This document shows, in pieces, positions 8,385 through 15,037 of a DNA stretch of 64,000 nt. The notes beneath the pieces are model-generated. The model ran no database searches. It worked only from the letters and a program-made list of their open reading frames with translations, and was not told where the DNA came from. This DNA is from Modestobacter excelsi (lineage in GTDB: Bacteria; Actinomycetota; Actinomycetes; Mycobacteriales; Geodermatophilaceae): the NCBI RefSeq assembly GCF_005930495.1, contig NZ_SJEX01000005.1, positions 62,001 to 126,000 of the forward strand, given 5' to 3'. Every line of letters begins with the position of its first letter. The stretch's first letter is position 1. The translations under genes were made by a program, and so were the position numbers.

Positions 8385-9802
8385 CGGGTTCCTCTGTCGT
8401 TGCGGGGTCGCACTGCAAGGCGTTGCAGCGCGGCGGTGAAGCTGTCGTTCCACAACCCCAGGTGCGGCCACTGTTCGGCGACCTGGGCCGTGGCTTCCTG
8501 CACGGACAGGCCGTCCTCCTGGACCAGCCAGCCGCGCAGCACGAGCCCGGTGCGGGACGCCCCGCCGTGGCAGTGCACGAGCACCGGCCGGCCCTCGGCT
8601 CGCAGCGCCGCGATGTCGTCCAGGACGTCGGCCAGCACGGCGTCCACCTCGCTGTTTGCGTCGTCGTCGGTCAGGTACGCGAACCGCTGGACCTCGTGGC
8701 CGAACGGCTCACCGGTGCGGCACAGCGAGACGACGGCGAAGTCCCGGGAGCTGGCCCGGGCGCCGTCCAGGTCCGACGCCCACACCCCGTCGGCCACCTC
8801 CCGGGGCTCGATCCGCGGGCTGCGCGCGGCCACATGCCGGTCGGTCGGCTCACCGTCCAGCGTCGTGGCGAGGGCGTGCAGGTCGGCCAGGTCCCAACGC
8901 TTGTCCGCGTAGCCGGGCACCCGGCCGTGGACGACGGAGGTCCAGCGCATCGGGATGCCGGCGATGCCGAACACCGCTCCGGCCAGCCCGCCGGCGACGG
9001 CGGCCACCGTGTCGGTGTCGCCGCCCAGGTCGATCACCCGGCGCAGCACCCCGGCGAAGTCGTCGGCGTTCCGCAGCGCCCACACCGCCTGGCCGAGCGT
9101 CGGCCACACCGCGCCGTTGCCCTCGGTCGCCTGCTCCGGCGTCCAGCCCGGCGCCAGCACGGTCGCCCAGCGGTCACGGTGCTCGGGCGCCACCAGGTCC
9201 AGCGCTGCGGGGATCGCCGCCAGCGGGTCGTCGCCGTCGAGCGCTACCCGCACCAGCTCGTGGAAGACCGCACATCCCTCGCCGGCGGACGGGTCGCCGT
9301 GGGTCAGCGCGGAGATCCGCCGGGCGGCGTCCATGGTCGCCGCGGTGCCGGACCGGGCGAACCAGATCGCCGCGGGCGTCGTCCGCATCAGCGAGCCATT
9401 GCCGGCCGCGTGGCCGGACCGGGCGAAGTGCTCGGCCGCGGCGACGTCCCACGCCCGGCCCGAGCCGAGGACGGCGCGGGTCTGGTTGCCGACGTCCGGC
9501 GGCCCGCCGCGCAGCCAGGTGCGGAACCGGTCGAACAGGTCCGCCTCGTCGAGCCCGCCGCACTCGACCAGCGACGCAGCCACGAGCAGCGCCATCTGGG
9601 TGTCGTCGGTGAACTCGCCCGGCTCCCAGTCCAGCGAGCCGCCGCCGCACATCTCCGTGGCGACGCCGCGGGCGTCCGTGGGGAAGCGGGCGGAGAACCG
9701 CCCGGCCGGGCCGAACTCGAACGGCGCGCCGAGCGCGTCGCCGACGGCGGAACCGATCAGCGCACCGGCGACGCGGTGGCTCCGGGGCATGGGCTGGGTC
9801 AT
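8381..9802 (-). CDS. ADP-ribosylglycohydrolase fused to a dual-specificity phosphatase-like domain
   Basis: 473 residues from ATG 9802, with a GGAGG site four bases upstream. Residues 10-310 are a DraG/ARH-type ADP-ribosylglycohydrolase: metal-binding T65-D-D-T-Q69 and the C-terminal GGDTDT at 260-265. Residues about 330-465 are a cysteine phosphatase: the active-site loop H410-C-H-G-G-A-S-R-T-G419 fits HCxxGxxR. The first half would remove ADP-ribose from proteins, nucleic acids or small molecules; the second could dephosphorylate an ADP-ribose derivative or a protein. It lies between the ARPP-1 gene (59 bases upstream) and the small zinc-ribbon gene (ATGA overlap). Genes of these kinds have been linked by comparative genomics to NAD-derived metabolites. 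Both catalytic cores look intact; the substrate is inferred. Confidence 0.9.
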   Translation of the reverse strand: MTQPMPRSHRVAGALIGSAVGDALGAPFEFGPAGRFSARFPTDARGVATEMCGGGSLDWEPGEFTDDTQMALLVAASLVECGGLDEADLFDRFRTWLRGGPPDVGNQTRAVLGSGRAWDVAAAEHFARSGHAAGNGSLMRTTPAAIWFARSGTAATMDAARRISALTHGDPSAGEGCAVFHELVRVALDGDDPLAAIPAALDLVAPEHRDRWATVLAPGWTPEQATEGNGAVWPTLGQAVWALRNADDFAGVLRRVIDLGGDTDTVAAVAGGLAGAVFGIAGIPMRWTSVVHGRVPGYADKRWDLADLHALATTLDGEPTDRHVAARSPRIEPREVADGVWASDLDGARASSRDFAVVSLCRTGEPFGHEVQRFAYLTDDDANSEVDAVLADVLDDIAALRAEGRPVLVHCHGGASRTGLVLRGWLVQEDGLSVQEATAQVAEQWPHLGLWNDSFTAALQRLAVRPRNDRGTR

Positions 9803-9861
9803 CAGGCCTCCTGCAGGGAGTGGGTGAGGTCGATCGCGGACAGGTGCGCCGTGCGGTCGTG

Positions 9862-10662
9862 TCAGCGGACGGCGTCCACCCTGACGCGGCCGCCGCCCTG
9901 CTCCCGGGCGCCGAGGCCGGCGCTCCGGGTGGAGGTGAGCGGCGTCGTCTCGACCCGCTCGGCGAAGGCGCGGGCGAGGGCGGCCGGGGTGCGCACCGCG
10001 GGCCGGCCGAGCGCGTCGAGGGTCGCGGCGTCCAGCAGCCCGGCCCAGTGCTCGGCGAGCGCGCGGCCCGATCCGAACACCTCCAGCCACGCGGGGCGGC
10101 CGGCGATGCCGACGAGCAGCCCCCGCTGATCGGACAGCGGCCGCAGCCCGGAGGTCAGCGACCGGGCGCCGGTTGCGTCGAGCCGGTCGAGGAGCGACTC
10201 GGTGGCCGACGGGCCCGCCACCACACTGAAGCGGCTGACCCGCCGCCAGACTTCGTGCTGGCCGTCGGCGCGCTCGAGGTGGGGGAGGAGCGACAGCGGC
10301 GCCCGGCGGCTGCGGCGGCGGTGCGCCCCGCCGCCGTGCCAGCGGCCCTGCTCGACGCAGACGACCGGCAGCACCGTCGGGGTGTCCGGCGCGAGCAGCG
10401 TGGTGGCGGTCAGCGCGCGGTGCTGCATGCCGCCCTCGAGGAGCTCGCCGGCCAGCAGCAGCACGGGCCGGTCGCCGCGGTTGGTCACCACGAGCTGGTT
10501 GACGGCGGGGGAGCCGGACCGCTCGGCGACGTCGACCGGGGCGTCGGAACCGGTCAGGTGCGCGGAGCCCAGCGACGGTGCGTCGGTCCAGACCGGGAAG
10601 ACGGTCAGCGGACCGCGGGTGGTGCCCTGGCCGACGTGGAGCCGTGTGGTGGAGAGCGTCAT
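9862..10662 (-). CDS. ARPP-1 domain protein
   Basis: 266 residues from ATG 10662, preferred over the in-frame start at 10698 because AGGGGTGAC precedes it. The segments PVNQLVVTNRGDRPVLLLAGELLEG (given in part), TVLPVVCVEQGRW and GLLVGIAGRPAWLEVFGS match what I know of the ARPP-1 family, named for association with ADP-ribosylglycohydrolase and rhodanese-phosphatase genes. No catalytic residues are established for the family; it is predicted to handle ADP-ribose or a related metabolite. First gene of the minus-strand operon, transcribed from the palindrome-containing region shared with the NrtR-like regulator. The reading is consistent with its neighbours, which raises confidence. Confidence 0.8.
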   Translation of the reverse strand: MTLSTTRLHVGQGTTRGPLTVFPVWTDAPSLGSAHLTGSDAPVDVAERSGSPAVNQLVVTNRGDRPVLLLAGELLEGGMQHRALTATTLLAPDTPTVLPVVCVEQGRWHGGGAHRRRSRRAPLSLLPHLERADGQHEVWRRVSRFSVVAGPSATESLLDRLDATGARSLTSGLRPLSDQRGLLVGIAGRPAWLEVFGSGRALAEHWAGLLDAATLDALGRPAVRTPAALARAFAERVETTPLTSTRSAGLGAREQGGGRVRVDAVR

Positions 10663-10701
10663 GTCGTCACCCCTAGTTCGCAGCACTTCTGCGTCCAACT
10701 A

Positions 10702-10729
10702 GACAATGACGCAGACATGCATCATTGTC
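10702..10729. promoter_or_regulatory. 28-bp palindromic operator between nrtR-like gene and ARPP-1 operon
   Basis: The arms GACAATGACGCA (10702-10713) and TGCATCATTGTC (10718-10729) are inverted copies with one mismatch, around a 4-base centre. The outer eight bases of each arm match perfectly. The site sits in the narrow gap between the divergent NrtR-like regulator and the ARPP-1/glycohydrolase operon, the classic position for an autoregulated bidirectional operator. Binding of the Nudix regulator, relieved by ADP-ribose or a related ligand, is inference from the NrtR family. Confidence 0.75.
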
Positions 10730-10735
10730 AACCAG

Positions 10736-11884
10736 GTGACGACGCCGCACCGGGACAGGTCGAGCCGCACCCTGGCCGACTACCCCCGCCCGTCGGTGGC
10801 AGTGGACACCGCCGTCCTCGTGGTCGACGTGCGGGACGCCGCGCTCGGCGTCCTCCAGCACCGGCGCGAGGACGGCGGGGCGCACGGCGGGCGGTGGGCG
10901 CTCCCGGGGACGTTCCTGCACGAGGGCGAGACGCTGGCGGACGCCGTCCTCCGCTCGCTCGCGGAGAAGGTCGGCCTGCGCGGGACGCGTCCGCAGCAGC
11001 TGCACGTCTTCGACGACCCCGGGCGCGACGACCGGGGGTGGGTCCTCTCCGTCGCCCATGTCGTCCTGCTCCTCGCCGACGACGTCGACGCGGTGCTGTC
11101 GAGCCGGGGCGACCTCCGGGTCGTGCCGGCCGAGGAGGTGGCGGGGCTGCCCTTCGACCACGACGAGATCGTGCGCCTCGCCGTCGACCGGGTGCGCTCG
11201 GACTACGCGCTGCAGCCCGACCCCGTGGGACTGCTCGGCGAGGCATTCACCCTCAAGGGCCTGCAGGCGCTGCACGACGCGGTGGCGCCCCGCCCCGGGC
11301 CCGGCGAGACGCGCCCGTCCATCGACACCTTCCGGCGGTACATGGTCGGCAAGGGGCTCATCCGACCCACCGGCGAGTTCGCCCGCAAAGAGCCGGGGTC
11401 GGGCGTGATGGGCAAGCCGGCCGAGCTCTACCGCCGCGCCGCCGACAGCCGAGACCTGACCGAGGTCCTCGGCGTCCGCCCGGTGCGCAAGGACCGCAAC
11501 AGGGCCGACCGACCCGTGGACGACGCCGGCCCGGCGCGGGCGTTCGGCGAGCTGGCCAGGACCAAGGTCGATCCGCGCATCCAGGGCCTGGTGGACGTGG
11601 TCGGCGGGCAGATGCCGTTGACGCTCACGGTGATGCCGCACTACGTGGCGGTGCGCCCGGCGGGGTCGGAGCGGGTCGCCGCCTACGCCAAGCCGCTGAC
11701 GCTCTCCGTCGGCCTCGCCCCAGACGATGCCGTCGCGGTCACCCGGGCCCACCCGGACTTCCGGCTCGAGCAGACCTCCGCCGCCACGCACCACGTGCAC
11801 GTGCCCGCGTCCGCGTTGGACGAGCCGGCACGCCGGCAGGCCGCCCGCGTTGCGCTGGAGCAGGCGCTCGGCCGCGCGCACTGA
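10736..11884 (+). CDS. nrtR: NrtR-like Nudix transcriptional regulator
   Basis: About 382 residues from GTG 10736; an ATG at 10706 is in frame but lies inside the operator palindrome, so I prefer the GTG. No ribosome site is clear for either, and a leaderless start is possible. Residues 15-150 form a Nudix fold (SVAVDTAVLVVDV, GRWALPGTFLHEGETL) whose Nudix box is degenerate: RSLAEKVGL in place of RExxEExGU. This is typical of NrtR proteins that sense rather than hydrolyse ADP-ribose compounds. A winged-helix part follows (SIDTFRRYMVGKGLIRPTG). A further C-terminal roughly 110-residue domain (from TKVDPRIQGLVDVV) is not part of a minimal NrtR. Divergent from the ARPP-1 operon, which it likely represses together with itself. 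Confidence 0.85.
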   Translation: MTTPHRDRSSRTLADYPRPSVAVDTAVLVVDVRDAALGVLQHRREDGGAHGGRWALPGTFLHEGETLADAVLRSLAEKVGLRGTRPQQLHVFDDPGRDDRGWVLSVAHVVLLLADDVDAVLSSRGDLRVVPAEEVAGLPFDHDEIVRLAVDRVRSDYALQPDPVGLLGEAFTLKGLQALHDAVAPRPGPGETRPSIDTFRRYMVGKGLIRPTGEFARKEPGSGVMGKPAELYRRAADSRDLTEVLGVRPVRKDRNRADRPVDDAGPARAFGELARTKVDPRIQGLVDVVGGQMPLTLTVMPHYVAVRPAGSERVAAYAKPLTLSVGLAPDDAVAVTRAHPDFRLEQTSAATHHVHVPASALDEPARRQAARVALEQALGRAH

Positions 11885-11969
11885 GCCGCGGGAGTGGGTT
11901 CTGCTTCTCCGGGGCACACCCATACGAAGGCGCGGCCAACACCGGCCGCTCGGACAGAGGGAGACCACC

Positions 11970-12131
11970 ATGGCAGGCACGATGCGCAAGCTCCTGATCT
12001 CGACCATCGCGACGAAGGTCTTCCAGGAGGCCCGCAAGCCGGAGAACCAGGCCAAGGCCAAGAAGGCGTTCGCCGACTTCCAGGCCAAGCGCCGCGGTAG
12101 CAAGCGCCCGGGCGGCACCAGTCGCTACTGA
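11970..12131 (+). CDS. small basic protein, 53 aa
   Basis: Starts at ATG 11970 after GAGGGAG. The product is lysine/arginine-rich, with MRKLLISTIATKVFQEA at the start and a basic C-terminal tail (KRRGSKRPGG). One amphipathic or weakly hydrophobic helix is likely, followed by charged sequence (ARKPENQAKAKKAFADFQ). I do not recognise the family. It follows the NrtR-like gene by 85 bases on the same strand but need not be in its operon. The clear ribosome site and codon use support a real gene. Confidence 0.65.
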   Translation: MAGTMRKLLISTIATKVFQEARKPENQAKAKKAFADFQAKRRGSKRPGGTSRY

Positions 12132-12484
12132 GGCTGCCGCTCGGCCGCGTGGTTCTGTCGGTCCCTGCTGACATCCTCGCGTCGACCGCCCGACGGATTG
12201 GAGCGGGGGACATCTCGTACGTCGACGCGACCGGGTTCTCCGCGGCCGGCGCGGCCGTCAAGCAGCTCACCGCCTCTATTCCGGGCCCTGGTCCGCTCCC
12301 GGACGTCGGCTGCCGATCGAGTCCGCCGACCCGTTTCACCGTCCTCGAGGCGTTCGGTCTGCCGGTAACGGCCGAGGCGGCGCTCGTCCGAGCCGAGAGC
12401 GCCCGTGCCGGCTCCGGCGCTGGGCCTCGGAGCACATCGACGCCAGAGCCGGGCTGGTTGGTATCGCCGCGGTACCATCGTCCG
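12132..12484. other. intergenic stretch with possible STAS-like relic
   Basis: Between the small basic gene and the antitoxin. The plus frame from 12149 reads DISYVDATGFSAAGAAVKQL and later TRFTVLEAFGLPVT, loosely like the core and C-terminal helix of a STAS (anti-sigma antagonist) domain, but it lacks a start with ribosome site and runs on into the antitoxin frame. I take it as a possible decayed fragment, with low confidence. Confidence 0.25.
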
Positions 12485-12691
12485 GTGGCGATGACCCTGC
12501 GAACTGACGACGAACTCGAGCGCGCACTCACCGCGCTAGCGGAGGCAGAGGGCACCTCGCGTCAGGAGATCGTCAGGCGAGCCGTTCTCGAGCGATATGA
12601 GCGGAGCGGTCACGCCGCCCGGGTCCAGGAGAGCTCGGCACGGTTGATCGACAAGTGGAGCGACGTGTTGGACCGGCTGGGCAGCGTGTGA
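12485..12691 (+). CDS. ribbon-helix-helix antitoxin of a Doc-type pair
   Basis: 68 residues from GTG 12485, or 66 from ATG 12491. The sequence MTLRTDDELERALTALAE followed by GTSRQEIVRRAVLERYE is a CopG/Arc-like ribbon-helix-helix DNA-binding domain; the C-terminal tail (ARLIDKWSDVLDRLGSV) would wrap the toxin. TACCAT at 12474-12479 lies six bases before the GTG, a spacing that suits a leaderless transcript. The stop overlaps the toxin GTG by four bases (GTGA), so the two are translationally coupled, as is usual for toxin-antitoxin pairs where the antitoxin also represses the operon. Confidence 0.8.
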   Translation: MAMTLRTDDELERALTALAEAEGTSRQEIVRRAVLERYERSGHAARVQESSARLIDKWSDVLDRLGSV

Positions 12692-13059
12692 CCGAGGTCG
12701 AATACCTCGAACTCGACGATCTGCTCGCTCTCGTCCGCGCGCTGGGGGCCGGTCCGGTCAGGGACGTCGGTCTGCTGGACTCAGCGGGTGCGCGACCTCG
12801 GGCGACGGCCTTCGGGCAGGACGCCTATCCGACGCTGCCGCTCAAGGCCGCCGCACTGCTGCACTCGCTGGCGCGGAACCACCCGCTGGTCGACGGCAAC
12901 AAGCGCCTGGGCTGGCTGGCCACCGTTGTGTTCTTGGACCTCAACGCTCACCAGCCGGACCTCGATGACGACGCCGCCTTTCGACTGGTCATGGACGTCG
13001 CCGCCGGCACGTCCGAGGTCGAGGAGATCGCCGCCCGGCTACGCGTCGTCCCGCGCTGA
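12688..13059 (+). CDS. doc: Doc/Fic-family toxin
   Basis: 123 residues from GTG 12688. The motif HPLVDGNKRLGW fits the Fic/Doc active site Hx(F/L)xDGNKR, and the opening VTEVEYLELDDLLALV is typical of actinobacterial Doc proteins. Doc enzymes phosphorylate elongation factor Tu and stop translation; Fic relatives AMPylate. Length is normal for the family (about 125 aa), and the motif is intact, so the toxin is probably active. It is coupled to the preceding antitoxin by the GTGA overlap. Confidence 0.88.
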   Translation: MTEVEYLELDDLLALVRALGAGPVRDVGLLDSAGARPRATAFGQDAYPTLPLKAAALLHSLARNHPLVDGNKRLGWLATVVFLDLNAHQPDLDDDAAFRLVMDVAAGTSEVEEIAARLRVVPR

Positions 13060-13334
13060 CGCTCCGAGTGCACGGGAGAGGGCCCGCAGGCTCAGCAGCC
13101 CCGTTGTTCCAGCTCATCAGGCGGGGAGGCCGAGCGCCTGCCGTACGCGCCGCCGTGCGCTCAGCAGCACAAGGCACCCTGATAGGCGACACCGCGTCGT
13201 CCGCATGCCTTCTACAGTCCACGACTCGAGCGTCGCCGACGATCCCCGGTGGGCCTTCGGCGTCCAGGCCGAGGCCCGCAGCGTCTTCTCGCTGACCAAG
13301 CACAGTGAGCTGGTGGACAGCGGGCGGCACTCCT

Positions 13335-13402
13335 AGGGTCCGCAGCCCCCTCGGCAGGCCCATCTGCTCGGCGAGCGGCCAGTCGGCGTCCGTGTTCAGG
13401 TC
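13335..13402 (-). pseudogene. fragment of a HAD-type gene related to the one at 52.1 kb
   Basis: In the minus frame starting near 13402 the peptide NTDADWPLAEQMGLPRGL aligns with the segment ENADLLLAEPLGLPRGL of the intact HAD protein at 52093-52608; the DNA also aligns over about 60 bases. The rest of the protein is absent: no DxD motif, and no continuation past this patch. The flanking 13060-13334 is without a recognisable gene. This is a small relic, adjacent to the antitoxin relic at 13412-13652. Confidence 0.5.
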
Positions 13403-13411
13403 CAATCCAGA

Positions 13412-13652
13412 TCACCGGCGATCGGCGCGCACGGTGTCCGACAGCGAGACGCCAGCGACGACCGGGGCCGGTGCTGGGCGCTTGCGATGAGTCGGGGGGC
13501 TGGACGATGCCCTCGACCATCGGCTACTCGAGGGCCGTCGGAACGCCACGGGCCTGATGCGGGGTCACCGGCGTGCCATGGTCGGTCACCGTGATCGTGG
13601 CCCCCTGACGCACGTCCGCGAGGTGCCGCGTGGCCACCATGGGGCTCGTCAT
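13412..13652 (-). pseudogene. decayed Phd/YefM-type antitoxin, paralogue of the intact gene at 26.5 kb
   Basis: From ATG 13652 the minus strand reads MTSPMVATRHLADVRQGA then TITVTDHGTPV, matching the intact antitoxin at 26514-26771 (VREGATITVTDHGTPVAR). In-frame stops and a frameshift follow. The last third, in another frame, reads HRKRPAPAPVVAGVSLSDTV and ends ADRR-stop, again matching the intact copy (HRKRPAPDPVVADVSLSETV, ADRR). So almost the whole gene is present but broken. No PIN toxin reading frame survives downstream. Confidence 0.75.
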
Positions 13653-13743
13653 CCCAGCCGCGATCTGCGCAGTCCGACGGGCTCCCCGACGACGTCCGCT
13701 TGACTGCGAAGGGCAAGACAGGACGGCGGGGGAGCACCGCGGC

Positions 13744-15028
13744 TCAGCGGAACCCAGCGCCCAGCGGATAGCCGAGTTTCAGCAGAGCGGCCCGGGCCTT
13801 GGCCTCTCCGGCCGGATCGATCAGCAGGTGCCGCTCGCCCACCCGGGTGCACAGGCCCCGCAGCGTCCGGTCCCGCTCCAGCAGGGTTGCCAGCTGCGCG
13901 TCGGCGCACTCGACGACCCGGTGCAGGCCCAGGTCGCGGACCCGTCCGGCCCGGGTCTGCACGTCGTCCAGCAGCGTCTCGACGACCGGAGGCACTCCGG
14001 TCACCGGGCGCCCGGCCTTGGTTGATCGCGCTCAGCAGGCTCGCAGTGGACAGCGTCCACACCCGGTCGGCCGTGCGGGTGGCGAAAGCGTCGAGGACCA
14101 GACGGTCGCCGGGCGGGAGGTCGGCGACGGCGACGACGTCGAAGTTCGCCAGCACCTGCAACCCGCGGTCGGGAACCGCCGGCGCGGCGGGGACGTACGT
14201 AGGTGCCAGCCCGGCGGCGTAGGCGCCGAGCGGCGTCAGCCGGACCGCCTGCAGCCCGTCGTAGCGGCTGAGCGCGTCGACCCAGTCAGCTCCCCACATG
14301 TCGCGGAAGTCGTCGCGGGCATGTGCCGGCGGGACGTACTCGACGTCGACCAGGCCCAGCGTCGCGGCGTACTCGAACAGGACCGCGAGGACGTAGCGGC
14401 CCTCCAGCACCGGGAAGTCGTACCTGTCGTAGCCGAGGCTGCCGTACTCGGGGTCGACGATGTACAGCTTCCACAGGCCGCGCTCCGACCGGGCGATGGT
14501 CAGCCGCGACTCGGTGCGGCGGAGCAGGGAGAAGAGGGCGTCCACGCCGATCCACTCACCCGGCGGGCAGTGCGCCAGTGCGGCGACCGCCGCGGCACGC
14601 CGCGGCCCGGCTGCACTCAGCGCCGCAGCGGCCTTCTGCCCCTTGATCTGCTCCACCCGGCTGAACTCGTCGATCGGCGCGTGGCGCGGCCAGCGCTCCC
14701 AGATCGCGCGCACCACGTCCGCCGTGGGCTGGCCGAGGGCTGAGCGGCCGCGTGGCGTCAGGACCAGCCGGGTGCCGTCCAGCTTCGCCAGCCCGCCGGC
14801 CTGCAGCAGCAGCGGCCAGGCGAAGGCGGCGATGGCGTCGTCCGGGTAGAAGTCGCCGGCGACGAGGACGTCGGTGACGGCGCGCACCGTGGCCGCCGAC
14901 GGGCGGTGGGTAGCCGCGCTGCAGCTCAGCTTCCCGGCCTGGCAGAGCCGGAGGACGGCGGCGACGTTGGCGAGCGCCTCGGCCTCGGTGCCCCGGATCG
15001 TAGACGGCGCGTCGTCCCCAGGTTCCAT
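13744..15028 (-). pseudogene. helicase-associated (XPB/Ssl2 N-terminal-like) protein gene with a one-base frameshift
   Basis: ATG 15028 opens a frame of well-conserved character through ...TASLLSAINQGRA. Near 14004-14014, in the run GGGCGCCCGG, the frame is lost. One base fewer restores the other frame, which continues TGVPPVVETLLDDVQTRAG and ends KLGYPLGAGFR at 13744. The joined protein would be 427 aa. The C-terminal half (LQVLANFDVVAVADLPPG onward) looks like the helicase C-terminal/XPB-Ssl2 domain of actinobacterial helicase-associated proteins; the N-terminal part is winged-helix-like. It lies 9 bases downstream of the DUF6398-like gene, in the same operon. Error or true frameshift cannot be told here. 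Confidence 0.75.
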
Positions 15029-15037
15029 GGCCGCACG

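Noticed and set aside
8321-11997. Long plus-strand frames (602 and 725 codons) across the ADP-ribose operon
   Set aside because: Antisense to the glycohydrolase and ARPP-1 genes, which have intact motifs and ribosome sites.
13117-13299. Minus-strand frame ending RRRVRQALGLPA
   Set aside because: Lies in decayed sequence, no start with ribosome site and no family match.
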